Below are positions 15,648 through 26,161 of a stretch of DNA of 64,000 nucleotides, one piece after another; position 1 is the first letter of the stretch; each line of letters starts with the position of its first letter. The DNA is from Candidatus Sulfotelmatobacter sp. (GTDB taxonomy: Bacteria > Acidobacteriota > Terriglobia > Terriglobales > Acidobacteriaceae): NCBI GenBank assembly GCA_036500765.1, contig DASYBM010000002.1:290874-354873 (forward strand), read 5' to 3'. Both the position numbers and the translations under genes were made by a program. A model generated the notes under the pieces. The model was not told the DNA's origin and did not search any database. It worked only from the letters and a program-made list of their open reading frames with translations.

Positions 15648-17352
15648 GAGGATGTCTCGAAAAGAAGCGAAGTGGAATGCCGCGCAAGCTGCGTCGGCCC
15701 AGGCCGCTTATTCCAGGATTTTACACTCCAGATTCTTACACACCAGAATTTTATACCGAAGAATTTTCTCCTGGGGAACGGCTCTGGTCGCGCTGCTAAC
15801 TTGCCTCGCGTCTTTCACTTCGAACGCCGCCGCGCAACGCGAAGAGGAGCGGCCACAGATTATACCCGGCAACCGCAACGTTCCCCGTAAGAAAGATGCC
15901 GGGCCGCGAGCCGTGGGCGTGTTGCAGATTACCGCAAACGGCAAATCGTCACTGATTCCGATTGCAATTTTAACCGGCGGCAAGTTCTGGGACGCGACTG
16001 CTTACAAAGCCGACCCTATCCCGATGGCATTGGAATCGGGGACTGTCTACGAAGCCGAACGCACCGGCACTTCGCTGGGCTTGTTCACGGTGAGCAGCGC
16101 CCTGCACAGTAATGCCGCGAATGTTCCCAGTCCCTGGATCGGCACCGGCAAGTGGGTTCCCGCGGGAAGCGAGCAGAAAACTGCTTTGAAGGCCGAGACA
16201 GTGCCGGCGGGAATCGACACGGGTGACGCCCCGCCACGGCTCACGCGCGATCCCGCGAAGGTTCACAATGCACCCGATGGCGGCGCTCGCTCATCGAGTG
16301 CCCCCTCATCGACTCCGTCGAAGCCGTCGTCGGATTCTGGCGACGAACCGCCGCGCATCACCAAAGGAACTCCGCCGCTAGCGTCGGCGCCGCCGCCAAC
16401 GGGTCAAGGCCCGCCCGCGTCTGGCACGCCTTCCAGCACGCCGGCGGGGGACTCCAAGTCTTCTGACCCCAAGCCGTCCGATACCAAGGCAGGCGACAAC
16501 AAGCCAGATGCAAACGCGAAGACGGCAGAAAACATTCCGGAATCCGACAGCGGAGCCACAGAAGCCAACCGCCCCACGCTGCGGCGAGGCAAGCCGGTCG
16601 AGCCTTTGCCCGAGGATGAGATTCCCGGCTATAGCAAGCCGGGCGCGACCGCACCCAGTTCGAGCGGGGCCAAGTCTGCGGAGCCCGCGGCTGGCCTTAA
16701 CGCTTCGGGGGCTCAGTTAGATAAAGCAGCGGTCCAGCTGATTCCCGCAATTTCCGACGCGACCGGTCCGGACCCGCGTGCGTACGGATTCACGTGGCTC
16801 AAGGATGAAGAGGGCGAACGTCGCCAGCAACTGATCGGGCTAGCCAAGGAAAAGGTCCGCGCCTACGTCGAGGCTCGCGCCAAAGCCAGGATTTCGCCGG
16901 TGCCCGCGCACGCCGCGTCCACGAAAACGTCATCCATGAAACCCTCGTCCCCGAAAGTTAAAGATCCCATTCTCGAAAACGTGCAGATGGCCGCCTACGA
17001 TTTGTGGAATACCAATCAGCCCGTAATCGTCTTCAGCGCCGAGGCGCACATGCCGCCGCCGCCGGCGGGCGCTGCCTTTTCGGCCGTAGACGCGGAGCTG
17101 ACTTATCCGGTCACGCTAGTGGCTTATCCTGACATCTACAACAACCTGCATCCGATCTATGTCGGCGTGACCGACAAGTTCCATCTCGACCTGACGCCGC
17201 GCCTGGAATTGATCGACGCGGTCGACGCCGATGGCGACCTGCGCGGCGAATTGCTGTTTCGCCAAACTTCCGATGTGGGCACCGGTTGGGTGATTTACCG
17301 CGCCAGCGCCGACAAGCTGTGGAAGTTGTTTGACAGTTTGCACCCGGAATGA
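15646..17352 (+). CDS. Exported proline/serine-rich protein, unknown function
   Basis: Protein of about 568 residues, not assigned to a family. The N terminus contains four 5-residue repeats (SRILH, SRFLH, TRILY, RRIFS) before a hydrophobic segment ending SNAAAQ, probably an unusually long signal peptide. A first globular part (about 70-165) is followed by a disordered Pro/Ser/Lys/Asp region (about 180-360) and a C-terminal domain of about 190 residues ending in beta-rich sequence (PIYVGVTDKFHLDLTPRLELIDAVDADGDLRGELLFR). ATG 15646 overlaps the start codon of the divergent peroxiredoxin; ATG 15652 is equally possible, and a TTG at 15565 with AAGGA upstream would run antisense to that gene. Confidence 0.7.
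   Translation: MRMSRKEAKWNAAQAASAQAAYSRILHSRFLHTRILYRRIFSWGTALVALLTCLASFTSNAAAQREEERPQIIPGNRNVPRKKDAGPRAVGVLQITANGKSSLIPIAILTGGKFWDATAYKADPIPMALESGTVYEAERTGTSLGLFTVSSALHSNAANVPSPWIGTGKWVPAGSEQKTALKAETVPAGIDTGDAPPRLTRDPAKVHNAPDGGARSSSAPSSTPSKPSSDSGDEPPRITKGTPPLASAPPPTGQGPPASGTPSSTPAGDSKSSDPKPSDTKAGDNKPDANAKTAENIPESDSGATEANRPTLRRGKPVEPLPEDEIPGYSKPGATAPSSSGAKSAEPAAGLNASGAQLDKAAVQLIPAISDATGPDPRAYGFTWLKDEEGERRQQLIGLAKEKVRAYVEARAKARISPVPAHAASTKTSSMKPSSPKVKDPILENVQMAAYDLWNTNQPVIVFSAEAHMPPPPAGAAFSAVDAELTYPVTLVAYPDIYNNLHPIYVGVTDKFHLDLTPRLELIDAVDADGDLRGELLFRQTSDVGTGWVIYRASADKLWKLFDSLHPE
15712..15771. repeat. 15-bp tandem repeat, four degenerate copies, in coding sequence
   Basis: Units such as TCCAGATTCTTACAC follow each other four times and encode a basic, hydrophobic 5-residue repeat in the N-terminal region of the exported protein. 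Confidence 0.85.
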
Positions 17353-17467
17353 GAACTTAGTGCGCGGACGGCACTAAAGTTCCTCCCTTATCGATGTTCT
17401 ATAACCTAACATGAGGGAGCGCCGAGTTGGCCCTGGCCGTCACACTTTTGAAGGAGCTCGAGTCTAG

Positions 17468-19017
<1,550 letters not shown>

Positions 19018-19018
<1 letters not shown>

Positions 19019-19113
19019 ATTTCAGATTGCCGATTTCAGTTTGCCGATCTTCGAATCGCAGATTTCCAATTTAGAACCCCATATTCAAGCAGCGGGTTTT
19101 TCAATCTGAAATC
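19018..19113. repeat. Degenerate repeat flanked by a perfect 12-base inverted repeat
   Basis: GATTTCAGATTG at 19018-19029 pairs with CAATCTGAAATC at 19102-19113. Between and around them are repeated GATTTC/GCCGAT-like words. It lies between the convergent GH1 and 219-residue genes and may act as a weak bidirectional terminator. Confidence 0.7.
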
Positions 19114-19138
19114 AAAATCGAAAATCTTAAATTGTTCC

Positions 19139-19798
19139 TTACTTCTGCTGCATCACCAGTTCCCCGTTCTCCACTTTCATCGCGCCAACATTGTCCGGCA
19201 GTTTCAGGCGATCGCGCTGCTCAGCGAGCTTTTTTTGTAGAGCAGGATTCACCAGCGAAACAGGGACGCTCAGGTCGCCGACCTTGAACTCGGTGGGATC
19301 GAAAGTCGCGTAGCCGTCTTTCTCGCCAATATGCCCAGAGACAGTGATCCAAACGTCTTTGCCGGCGACTTCGGTGAGAAACTGTCCGTGCACCAGGTCG
19401 CCATCGAAACTCACTTGCTGATCTTTAATCGTGGGCGCGGCGCTGCCGATACTCGAGTCCGGAGTAAGGGCCGCTCCACCCGTGCCCAGCGACTGCGCCA
19501 GCACAGCGCTGATTTCATCGGAATTGATGTGGACTTCTGCCTTCGAAGTCTCTTGTCCAGCATCGGGCTTCGCTTCGGATCCACCCTTCGCGGGCTGCGT
19601 GGCCTCTGTGAACTCGGCCATCTTCTGGTCAAACGACTGAGCATGTTCTGCAATGGTTGCGGGCGCCTGCTTCACCGCCACGGGTGCCGGCTTTCGCAGC
19701 AGCAGTAATACGGCCACCAACGAGGCTACTAGAGTCACGATACTGATAATCCGATTAAGATTTTTCACGCTAGGCCTCGCGATGCGGTCAGCCAACAC
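19139..19798 (-). CDS. Membrane-anchored hypothetical protein
   Basis: Protein of 219 residues with no recognised domain. One membrane helix at about 15-38 (IISIVTLVASLVAVLLLL) is followed by a Lys/Ala/Glu-rich linker and a soluble domain (about 90-219) that alternates beta strands (VSFDGDLVHGQFLTEVAGKDVWITVSGHIG, then YATFDPTEFKVGDLSVPVSLVNPALQ). The second part could be a periplasmic sensor or binding domain. The exact start is uncertain: a GTG/AAA position about 10 residues in would also give a good anchor. Upstream neighbour is gatB, 92 bases away on the same strand. Confidence 0.65.
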   Translation of the reverse strand: MLADRIARPSVKNLNRIISIVTLVASLVAVLLLLRKPAPVAVKQAPATIAEHAQSFDQKMAEFTEATQPAKGGSEAKPDAGQETSKAEVHINSDEISAVLAQSLGTGGAALTPDSSIGSAAPTIKDQQVSFDGDLVHGQFLTEVAGKDVWITVSGHIGEKDGYATFDPTEFKVGDLSVPVSLVNPALQKKLAEQRDRLKLPDNVGAMKVENGELVMQQK

Positions 19799-19890
19799 AG
19801 GCTCATCCGCATCGTAGCCTGCCTTCCTCTGAAGGTTTAGATGACCAAAGTGCTGCGATTTTGGGGACCGTTGGCACGGGAATTAGGCCG

Positions 19891-21369
19891 TCATTGCAGT
19901 TTCTTCGCCAGCAGTTCGTTTACAAGCTGTGGGCTGGCTTGGCCTTTGGAAGCTTTCATGGCCTGACCTACAAAGAATCCAATGATGCTGGTCTTACCGG
20001 CGCGATACTGCTCAAGCTGTTTGGGATTGGCCGCCAGCACTTCGTCGATGATCTTTTCGAGCGCAGAGGTGTCCGTCGACTGCCGCGGGCGGCCTTCTTC
20101 GTCATAAACCTCGGGAAAATCTTTGCCGCGCTCGAAGCTCAGATCGTAGAGATCCTTGAGCATCTTGCCCGAGATGGTTCCGGCCTCGACCAGATCGGCC
20201 GACGCCGCCACGCCCCGCATCGAAATCGGCGAGGCCTCGATGGCAACGCCCTTGGCCTTCAGACGGCCCATCAACTCGCTCTGCACCAGATTGGCGACGC
20301 GTTTAGGATTCTTGGCTGCCTTGGCCGCTTCCTCGAACTGATCGGCCAGCGCTTTCGGCGAGGTCAGCACTTGTGCGTCATATTCGGTGATGCCGTAGTC
20401 CTTCACCATGCGCGTGCGCCGCGCCTCAGGCAGCTCGGGCATGGCCTGCGAGATTTTGTCGCGCCATTTTTCGTCGACCACGAGCGGCAGCAGGTCCGGC
20501 TCCGGAAAATATCGATAATCATGCGCCTGCTCTTTCGAACGCATGCTGTAGGTCTTGCCTTCGTGCGCGTTGTAGAGGCGCGTCTCCTGAGCGATTTTGC
20601 CGCCGGCCTCGAGCACCTCAATCTGCCGCCCGATTTCATATTCCAATGCTTCCCGGATAAAGCGGAACGAATTCACGTTCTTAATTTCCGCCTTGATGCC
20701 GAATTCTTTTTGTCCGCGCGGACGCACGCTGACATTGGCGTCGCACCGCAGCGAACCTTCTTCCATGTTGCAGTCGCTGACCCCGGTATACAGGATGATT
20801 TCCTTCAGCCGCGTCAGATATTCGTAGGCTTCGTCGGGCGAAGCAATGTCGGGCTCGCTGACAATTTCGATCAGCGGCACGCCGGTGCGGTTGAGGTCGA
20901 TGGCGGTTTTCTCGTCGGAGTCAGGAAAGCTCTCGTGCAGGCTCTTGCCCGCGTCCTCTTCGAGATGCACGCGGGTGATGCCGATTTTCTTGTGCTTGCC
21001 GCCGGCACTCGAGATGTCAATGAACCCATGCTCGGCCAGCGGCCGGTCATATTGCGAAATCTGGTAACCCTTGGGCAGGTCGGGATAGAAATAATTCTTG
21101 CGCGCAAAAATCGAAGTCTCGTTGACGCGGCAATGGAGCGCCATCGCAGCAAGCGTGGCGAATTCGACTGCTCTCTTGTTGAGGACCGGTAGCGCTCCCG
21201 GCATCCCGAGGCAGACGGGGCAGACGTTAGTATTCGGCGGCGCTCCGAACCGAGTCGAGCACGAACAGAAAATCTTCGTCGCCGTCAGAAGTTGGACATG
21301 CACTTCCAGGCCGATGACCGGCTCATAGGCAGCGTGGGCGGCAACGGAATCCGCTGGCGTAGTCACCAT
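19891..21369 (-). CDS. gatB: Aspartyl/glutamyl-tRNA(Asn/Gln) amidotransferase subunit B
   Basis: Subunit B, 492 residues, of the GatCAB complex that converts Asp-tRNA(Asn) or Glu-tRNA(Gln) to the amide form. The N-terminal kinase-like domain has IGLEVHVQL, CSTRFGAPPNTNVCPVCLGMPGALPVLN (a CxxC pair for zinc), YFYPDLPKGYQISQY and NRTGVPLIEIVSEPD. The C-terminal tRNA-binding YqeY-like domain ends with FFVGQAMKASKGQASPQLVNELL. Length fits the family (about 475-500). gatA and gatC are not in the window, so the subunits are encoded apart. Confidence 0.97.
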   Translation of the reverse strand: MVTTPADSVAAHAAYEPVIGLEVHVQLLTATKIFCSCSTRFGAPPNTNVCPVCLGMPGALPVLNKRAVEFATLAAMALHCRVNETSIFARKNYFYPDLPKGYQISQYDRPLAEHGFIDISSAGGKHKKIGITRVHLEEDAGKSLHESFPDSDEKTAIDLNRTGVPLIEIVSEPDIASPDEAYEYLTRLKEIILYTGVSDCNMEEGSLRCDANVSVRPRGQKEFGIKAEIKNVNSFRFIREALEYEIGRQIEVLEAGGKIAQETRLYNAHEGKTYSMRSKEQAHDYRYFPEPDLLPLVVDEKWRDKISQAMPELPEARRTRMVKDYGITEYDAQVLTSPKALADQFEEAAKAAKNPKRVANLVQSELMGRLKAKGVAIEASPISMRGVAASADLVEAGTISGKMLKDLYDLSFERGKDFPEVYDEEGRPRQSTDTSALEKIIDEVLAANPKQLEQYRAGKTSIIGFFVGQAMKASKGQASPQLVNELLAKKLQ

Positions 21370-21391
21370 AAACAGTGATTATAAAGAAACA

Positions 21392-21424
21392 GTCGTCGGG
21401 CGTCGGACCTCAGGCGTCGGGCGA
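21392..21424. repeat. Degenerate CGTCGGG repeat upstream of gatB
   Basis: GCGTCGGG-type units are repeated three to four times in the spacer. A similar GGCGTCAGGCGTCGGGC run is present at 38578-38593. Confidence 0.65.
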
Positions 21425-21436
21425 GAAGTATAGTTT

Positions 21437-21463
21437 GGCGTCCGAGAGCTGACACCGGACGCC
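21437..21463 (-). terminator. Hairpin after the 217-residue exported protein gene
   Basis: GGCGTCCG...CGGACGCC, an 8-bp perfect stem with an 11-base loop, 6 bases after the stop of the reverse-strand gene at 21469 and before gatB. It lacks a long T-run, so it may be a weak or Rho-assisted terminator. Confidence 0.45.
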
Positions 21464-21468
21464 TGCTC

Positions 21469-22122
21469 TTAGTTCGACGCGTTCACATACTTGTCCATCG
21501 CAATCTCAAAGTACAGCAACTCACTTCCCTTGGCATCGTCGACGCCCGTAATGTCGATGACTGCGCCGGGCAGAACCGTCTCGATTCCGCCTACATCGAA
21601 AAACAGGAATCCCGATTGCGTGGTATGCGGCTCGACCGCGCGGGCTGCGAATTGCGAGGACTCGATCTCGTCCATTTCTTTCTGGCCGATCGTGCCCTTC
21701 ACCTTGTGCGGCAGCGGAATCGGGCTCGGCCGCGTGCTCACTTGCGGATTCGACAGCCGCCGGTAAAGATCTTCCGTTGCGATCGGCGTGAGCTTCGAGT
21801 GATTCCCGGTGATCAGCTTGACTTCCATACTGGCGATGGAGATGGGCTGATCGCCGTCGTTAGTTACGATAAAAAAAATTGGCAGGAATCCGTGGGCTGC
21901 AAAATTCACCGAAAAGACTTTGGCTTTTTCAGGATTGTCATAGGGATCGGCTGCGATGGCAGCCTTCTCCTCGCGATGAAAATCGTGGGCCGGATAATTA
22001 ATTGCCGCTTTCGCGACTGGCTTCACGAAGTTCTTGCCCGCGCGCACTGCCGGCACAAGCCCGGCAGCGCAGACCACGGCGACAGCCGCCCGCCAGGTGA
22101 ATTGTAAAGATGAAGCGCGCAT
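21469..22122 (-). CDS. Exported hypothetical protein
   Basis: Protein of 217 residues with a signal peptide (MRASSLQFTWRAAVAVVCAAGLVPAVRA). The mature part begins with a basic stretch and has a predicted beta-sandwich-like pattern (FLPIFFIVTNDGDQPISIASMEVKLITGNHSKLTPI, later TTQSGFLFFDV), similar to extracytoplasmic domains that support surface or outer-membrane proteins. No family recognised. ATG 22122 is preferred to the ORF start at 22155 because the basic-hydrophobic signal begins there and TATAAT occurs about 10 bases upstream, which suggests a short leader. Confidence 0.65.
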   Translation of the reverse strand: MRASSLQFTWRAAVAVVCAAGLVPAVRAGKNFVKPVAKAAINYPAHDFHREEKAAIAADPYDNPEKAKVFSVNFAAHGFLPIFFIVTNDGDQPISIASMEVKLITGNHSKLTPIATEDLYRRLSNPQVSTRPSPIPLPHKVKGTIGQKEMDEIESSQFAARAVEPHTTQSGFLFFDVGGIETVLPGAVIDITGVDDAKGSELLYFEIAMDKYVNASN

Positions 22123-22182
22123 GCTCCCATTATAAAAGGTCGCGCGCCACGCCAACGATGAAGCGGTTTAGAATGGCTCAGC

Positions 22183-23529
22183 TTGAGCTATTTTCTCTAC
22201 AGTCTCGCGCTCGCGCTAGGCATGATCGTCAGCCTGCCCTACTGGCTCTACCAGATTTTTCGTCACGGCAAGTATCGCAGGGGACTTGCCGAGCGCATGG
22301 GGAGCGTGCCGGCGCGACTTACAAAGGCCGCGGAATCCCAATCGCACCGCGCGATTTGGGTTCACGCTGTTTCCGTGGGTGAAGTCCTCGCCGTGAGCGG
22401 CCTGATCGAGCAGATGCGGCGCAGCTTTCCGCAGTATCGCGTGTTCCTCTCGACCACCACGGATACGGGGCAGGAACTCGCCCGCAAGCGCTTTGGAGAA
22501 GAGAACGTTTTCTACTTTCCGTTGGACTTTGCATTTGCGATCCGGCCATATCTCCGCGGCTTGAAGCCAGAGCTAGTGATCTTGGCAGAAACGGAATTTT
22601 GGCCGAACTTTCTGCGACTGGCTCACGCCAGTGGCGCGCGCATCGCCGTCGTCAACGCCCGCATCTCCGACCGCTCATGGCCGCGCTACGCCCGTTTTCG
22701 CTGGTCCTTGCGCAGGATGCTGGAACACGTCGACCTTTTTCTTGCACAAACCTCAGACGACGCCGAGCGTCTGCAATCGATCGGCGCCGACGCCGCGCGC
22801 GTGCAAGTCACCGGCAATCTTAAGTTCGACGTGAGTTTGCCTTCGCCGCCGCCTATTGTAAACAGCCTGCGCCGCTCACTGGCTGCAGAAGGCGCCGGAC
22901 CTGTGCTCGTCTGCGGCAGCACCGTCGACGATGAAGAGCCGCCGCTGCTCAAGGCGTTTGAAAATTTGCGGGTCCCGCATCCTCGGGCGGTGATGATTCT
23001 TGCGCCACGCCATCCTCAGCGCTTCGACGAAGTTGCCATCCTGATCCAGCAGTTGGGAATCCCCTCGCGCCGCCGATCGCAATGGCGGGGTGAGTCCCTG
23101 GCGGGAAGAATTTTTCTTGTGGACACCATCGGGGAGCTCGCCGCGTTGTATGTTTTGGCCGACGTTGCCTTCGTGGGCGGAAGCCTGGTGCCGCGGGGGG
23201 GCCACAACATTATCGAGCCCGCGCAGCACGGCGTGGCGGTTGTGACGGGGAACCACACCGAGAATTTCCGCGACATCGTCTCGCTTTTTCAAAGCCGCGA
23301 CGCGGTGCGCATTGTGGGTTTGTCGGAATTGCCGCTCACGCTGATGCAACTGCTCGCGGATGACGCGGAGCGCCGCGCCCTTGGCCGGCGCGCCGAAGCC
23401 ACCATCCGCTCGCAAATGGGCGCGACCGCGCGCACGCTGGCAGCGCTACAGACTCTGATGGAGACTGGCCGGGATTCGGTGCCGGTTTCAGTCCAGGCCG
23501 AAAAAACTGATTCTGCACACACTGATTGA
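22183..23529 (+). CDS. waaA: 3-deoxy-D-manno-octulosonic acid transferase
   Basis: Kdo transferase of 448 residues, which adds Kdo from CMP-Kdo to lipid IVA at the inner membrane. It has an N-terminal anchor helix (LYSLALALGMIVSLPYWLYQ), RRGLAERMG, the catalytic-region IWVHAVSVGEV, FLSTTTDTGQELAR, and the C-terminal GGSLVPRGGHNIIEPAQHGVAVVTGNHTENF CMP-Kdo site. The likely start is TTG 22183; an ATG at 22173 is out of frame. The stop overlaps the lpxK start (TTGA), so the two are coupled. Confidence 0.95.
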   Translation: MSYFLYSLALALGMIVSLPYWLYQIFRHGKYRRGLAERMGSVPARLTKAAESQSHRAIWVHAVSVGEVLAVSGLIEQMRRSFPQYRVFLSTTTDTGQELARKRFGEENVFYFPLDFAFAIRPYLRGLKPELVILAETEFWPNFLRLAHASGARIAVVNARISDRSWPRYARFRWSLRRMLEHVDLFLAQTSDDAERLQSIGADAARVQVTGNLKFDVSLPSPPPIVNSLRRSLAAEGAGPVLVCGSTVDDEEPPLLKAFENLRVPHPRAVMILAPRHPQRFDEVAILIQQLGIPSRRRSQWRGESLAGRIFLVDTIGELAALYVLADVAFVGGSLVPRGGHNIIEPAQHGVAVVTGNHTENFRDIVSLFQSRDAVRIVGLSELPLTLMQLLADDAERRALGRRAEATIRSQMGATARTLAALQTLMETGRDSVPVSVQAEKTDSAHTD

Positions 23530-24482
23530 ATCCTCTCTCGCTCATCTACGGTGGCGTAGTCGGACTGCGGAACGCGCTCTATGACCGAAAGATTCTTCGG
23601 GCTCAGCGACTGCAGGGGCCGGTCGTCAGCGTAGGGAATCTTTCCACGGGTGGTTCGGGGAAGACTCCGTTCGTCCTGCTGCTGGGCAGTTTGCTCAAGC
23701 AACGCGGAATCAAGTTCGATGTGTTATCACGAGGCTATGGACGAAAGTCGAAGGGCGTGCGGCTGGTCGATCCCGCCGGCCTGCCGCAAGAGTTCGGCGA
23801 CGAACCCCTTCTCATCGCCCGCAAACTGCAAGTGCCGGTAATTGTCGGCGAGAGCCGTTATCAGGCCGGACGCTTCGCCGAATCGAAATTCGGTCCCCAA
23901 CTTCATCTGCTCGACGATGGCTTTCAGCATCGGGCGCTTGCCCGCGACTTCGACATTGTTCTGGTTGCGCCGCACGATGCGAGCGACCGCATACTCCCGG
24001 CAGGAAGGTTGCGGGAGCCGCTGCAATCGTTGCGCCGGGCTGACGCAGTCGTGCTTACCAGCGGGGCCACGTCGGATTCATTTCCGCTCGCAGAAAAGCT
24101 CGTCTGGCGCGTGCGCCGCGGTCTTGCGCTGCGGAATTTGATCCAGAATCTTCCGCCCCGCCCCGTAGTATTCTGCGGTATCGCCCGCCCGCAAAACTTC
24201 GTGCTGCAACTTCGCGCGGCCAACATCGAGCCCGCCGCACAGGCGTTTTACCGCGATCACCATGCCTACACTGAGAATGACATTCGCGAGTTGCTCGAAC
24301 TCAAGCAAAAAACTGAGGCCGGCGGGTTCGTTACCACCGAAAAAGATGCCGTAAACCTGGGCGGATACCTCTCCGCTCTCGCCCCGCTCGCCGTAGTCCC
24401 CGTAAAGATGGAGCTTGTTGACGGAGCTAACGCCCTCGATACCATCCTGCATAAGTTCGACGAGCGCAAGCGCGGCGCATGA
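23526..24482 (+). CDS. lpxK: Tetraacyldisaccharide 4'-kinase
   Basis: Lipid A 4'-kinase of 318 residues. The P-loop is NLSTGGSGKTPFV, followed by SRGYGRKSKG, GDEPLLIARK, LLDDGFQHRALARDFDIVLV and the C-terminal FVTTEKDAVNL. It begins with a TTG that overlaps the waaA stop by four bases. Relatives carry an N-terminal membrane-binding helix; here it is short. Together with waaA and the heptose genes downstream this makes an LPS inner-core and lipid A cluster. Confidence 0.95.
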   Translation: MNPLSLIYGGVVGLRNALYDRKILRAQRLQGPVVSVGNLSTGGSGKTPFVLLLGSLLKQRGIKFDVLSRGYGRKSKGVRLVDPAGLPQEFGDEPLLIARKLQVPVIVGESRYQAGRFAESKFGPQLHLLDDGFQHRALARDFDIVLVAPHDASDRILPAGRLREPLQSLRRADAVVLTSGATSDSFPLAEKLVWRVRRGLALRNLIQNLPPRPVVFCGIARPQNFVLQLRAANIEPAAQAFYRDHHAYTENDIRELLELKQKTEAGGFVTTEKDAVNLGGYLSALAPLAVVPVKMELVDGANALDTILHKFDERKRGA

Positions 24483-24603
24483 GAGAATCGATTTTCGCAG
24501 CGGAAAGCTTTGATTTCGGGTGGCGCAGCGCTTTCGGCGCCGCGATGAGCGGCAAGCTATCGCTGGCTTCAGCCACTGAGAGGGTTCTTAGCCCATTTCT
24601 GCC

Positions 24604-25638
24604 ATGACCAAGCACCTGAAAGAAACCGACCGCCTGAAAAAAATCGTTGAAGCGTTTCCCAATCTCACCGTCACGGTTTTGGGAGACCTCGTGGCCGACG
24701 AGTTCGTCTTCGGCGAAATTTCCCGCGTGTCCCGCGAAGCTCCCGTCCTCATCCTCAAGCACCGCGAACGCACCATCGTACCCGGCGGCGCCGCCAATGC
24801 CGCGAATAACCTGGCAGACCTGGGTGTGAATGTCCTGCCGGTTGGGATCGTCGGCGACGACGAGCCGGGAAAGCTGCTGTTGAAATATTTCCGCCACAAG
24901 CGCATCGCCGTAAGCGGGATCCTCAAAGACAAAACTTATACGACGGTCACGAAGACCCGCATTCTTGCCGGAATGACGCACACCGCGCGCCAGCAAGTCG
25001 TGCGCCTCGACCGCGAGCCGCAGGACGCTCCCAACGCTCACTTAACCCGCGAACTCTATCTTGCTGCGAGAAATTATGCGCACGCTTCCGACGCGTTACT
25101 GGTTTCCGACTATGGTTATGGCGCGGCCACTCCTGCGATTGTGAGCACATTGCAGCAGAAGGGCAAGCTCGGGGCCGTGCCCATCGTCGTCGATTCGCGC
25201 TACCGCCTGGCGCAGTACTCCGGCGTGACGGCGGCCACTCCCAATGAACCCGAAGTGGAAGAAGCTCTCGGCGTTCGCATCGGGGATGATTGGAATAAAG
25301 TCGTCAGCGCCGGGCAGCAGGTCATGGAGCGCATGAAACTACAATCTCTGGTGATCACGCGCGGGCGCGATGGTATGGTTGCGTTCAACCATAAGCATAA
25401 GCCGGTCGACATCCCGATTTTTGGCTCCGATCAGGTCGCGGACGTAACTGGCGCGGGCGACACGGTGATCGCGGCCTTCACGGCTGCCCTGGCCGCAGGC
25501 TCGAATACTGAAGAAGCGGCGCAATTGGCCAACTATGCGGGCGGCATTGTGGTGATGAAACGCGGCACGGCCACGGTTTCGCGGGAAGAACTGCTGCATG
25601 CCATTGCGCAAACCCCGCCCGCGACGCGGCAGCATTGA
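24604..25638 (+). CDS. hldE1: D-glycero-beta-D-manno-heptose-7-phosphate kinase
   Basis: Ribokinase-family kinase of 344 residues that phosphorylates heptose 7-phosphate at C1 in ADP-heptose synthesis. PfkB signatures: VPGGAANAANNLADLG near the N terminus and DVTGAGDTVIAAFTAAL with the catalytic Asp. It is the separate kinase half of what is a fused HldE in E. coli; the adenylyltransferase half follows 19 bases later as its own gene. Also known as rfaE1/hldA. Confidence 0.93.
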   Translation: MTKHLKETDRLKKIVEAFPNLTVTVLGDLVADEFVFGEISRVSREAPVLILKHRERTIVPGGAANAANNLADLGVNVLPVGIVGDDEPGKLLLKYFRHKRIAVSGILKDKTYTTVTKTRILAGMTHTARQQVVRLDREPQDAPNAHLTRELYLAARNYAHASDALLVSDYGYGAATPAIVSTLQQKGKLGAVPIVVDSRYRLAQYSGVTAATPNEPEVEEALGVRIGDDWNKVVSAGQQVMERMKLQSLVITRGRDGMVAFNHKHKPVDIPIFGSDQVADVTGAGDTVIAAFTAALAAGSNTEEAAQLANYAGGIVVMKRGTATVSREELLHAIAQTPPATRQH

Positions 25639-25657
25639 TCGGCGAGAAAGCGCGCGA

Positions 25658-26161
25658 TTGAATGTGAACAATAAAATTCTAACCCGCGAGGGACTGCCCG
25701 CACGCGTCGAGGAATGGCGGCGCGCGGGCGAGCGGATCACGCTGGCCAACGGCAACTTCGACCTGTTGCATGTCGGCCACGTCCGCTATTTGCGCGCCGC
25801 GAAAGCGCTGGGTGGGAAGCTGGTGGTCGCGATCAATTCGGATGAATCTGTGCGCGCGCTGAAGGGCGACGGTAGGCCCATCATGCCCGCGGATGAGCGC
25901 GCTGAAATTGTCGCCGCGCTGGCCGACGTGGACGCAGTGGTGATCTTTCCCGAACTCGACGTCAGCGCCATTATCCGCGAAATTCGGCCCGACATTCAGG
26001 CCAAGGGCACCGATTACACGGCGGACTCCGTACCGGAACGCGACGTCGTAGTCGAAAACGGGGGCCGCGTTGCGATCGTCGGCGACCGTAAAGATCACTC
26101 TACCAGCGAGATCGTTCAACATCTTGAGCGGCGCTCGCGTTTCGCTCCGAGGAAATCTTGA
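25658..26161 (+). CDS. hldE2: D-glycero-beta-D-manno-heptose 1-phosphate adenylyltransferase
   Basis: Cytidylyltransferase-fold enzyme of 167 residues that makes ADP-heptose. Key motifs are LANGNFDLLHVGHVRYL (HxGH, ATP site), AINSDESVRALKGDGRP and the C-terminal STSEIVQHL (ISSTxI-like). Start is TTG 25658 or GTG 25664; GAGAAAG sits 8 bases before the TTG. The stop overlaps the heptosyltransferase start by four bases. Also known as rfaE2/hldC. Confidence 0.93.
   Translation: MNVNNKILTREGLPARVEEWRRAGERITLANGNFDLLHVGHVRYLRAAKALGGKLVVAINSDESVRALKGDGRPIMPADERAEIVAALADVDAVVIFPELDVSAIIREIRPDIQAKGTDYTADSVPERDVVVENGGRVAIVGDRKDHSTSEIVQHLERRSRFAPRKS

Noticed and set aside
19861..21192. 443-codon forward frame opposite gatB
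   Set aside because: It is the mirror of gatB, which has every family motif.
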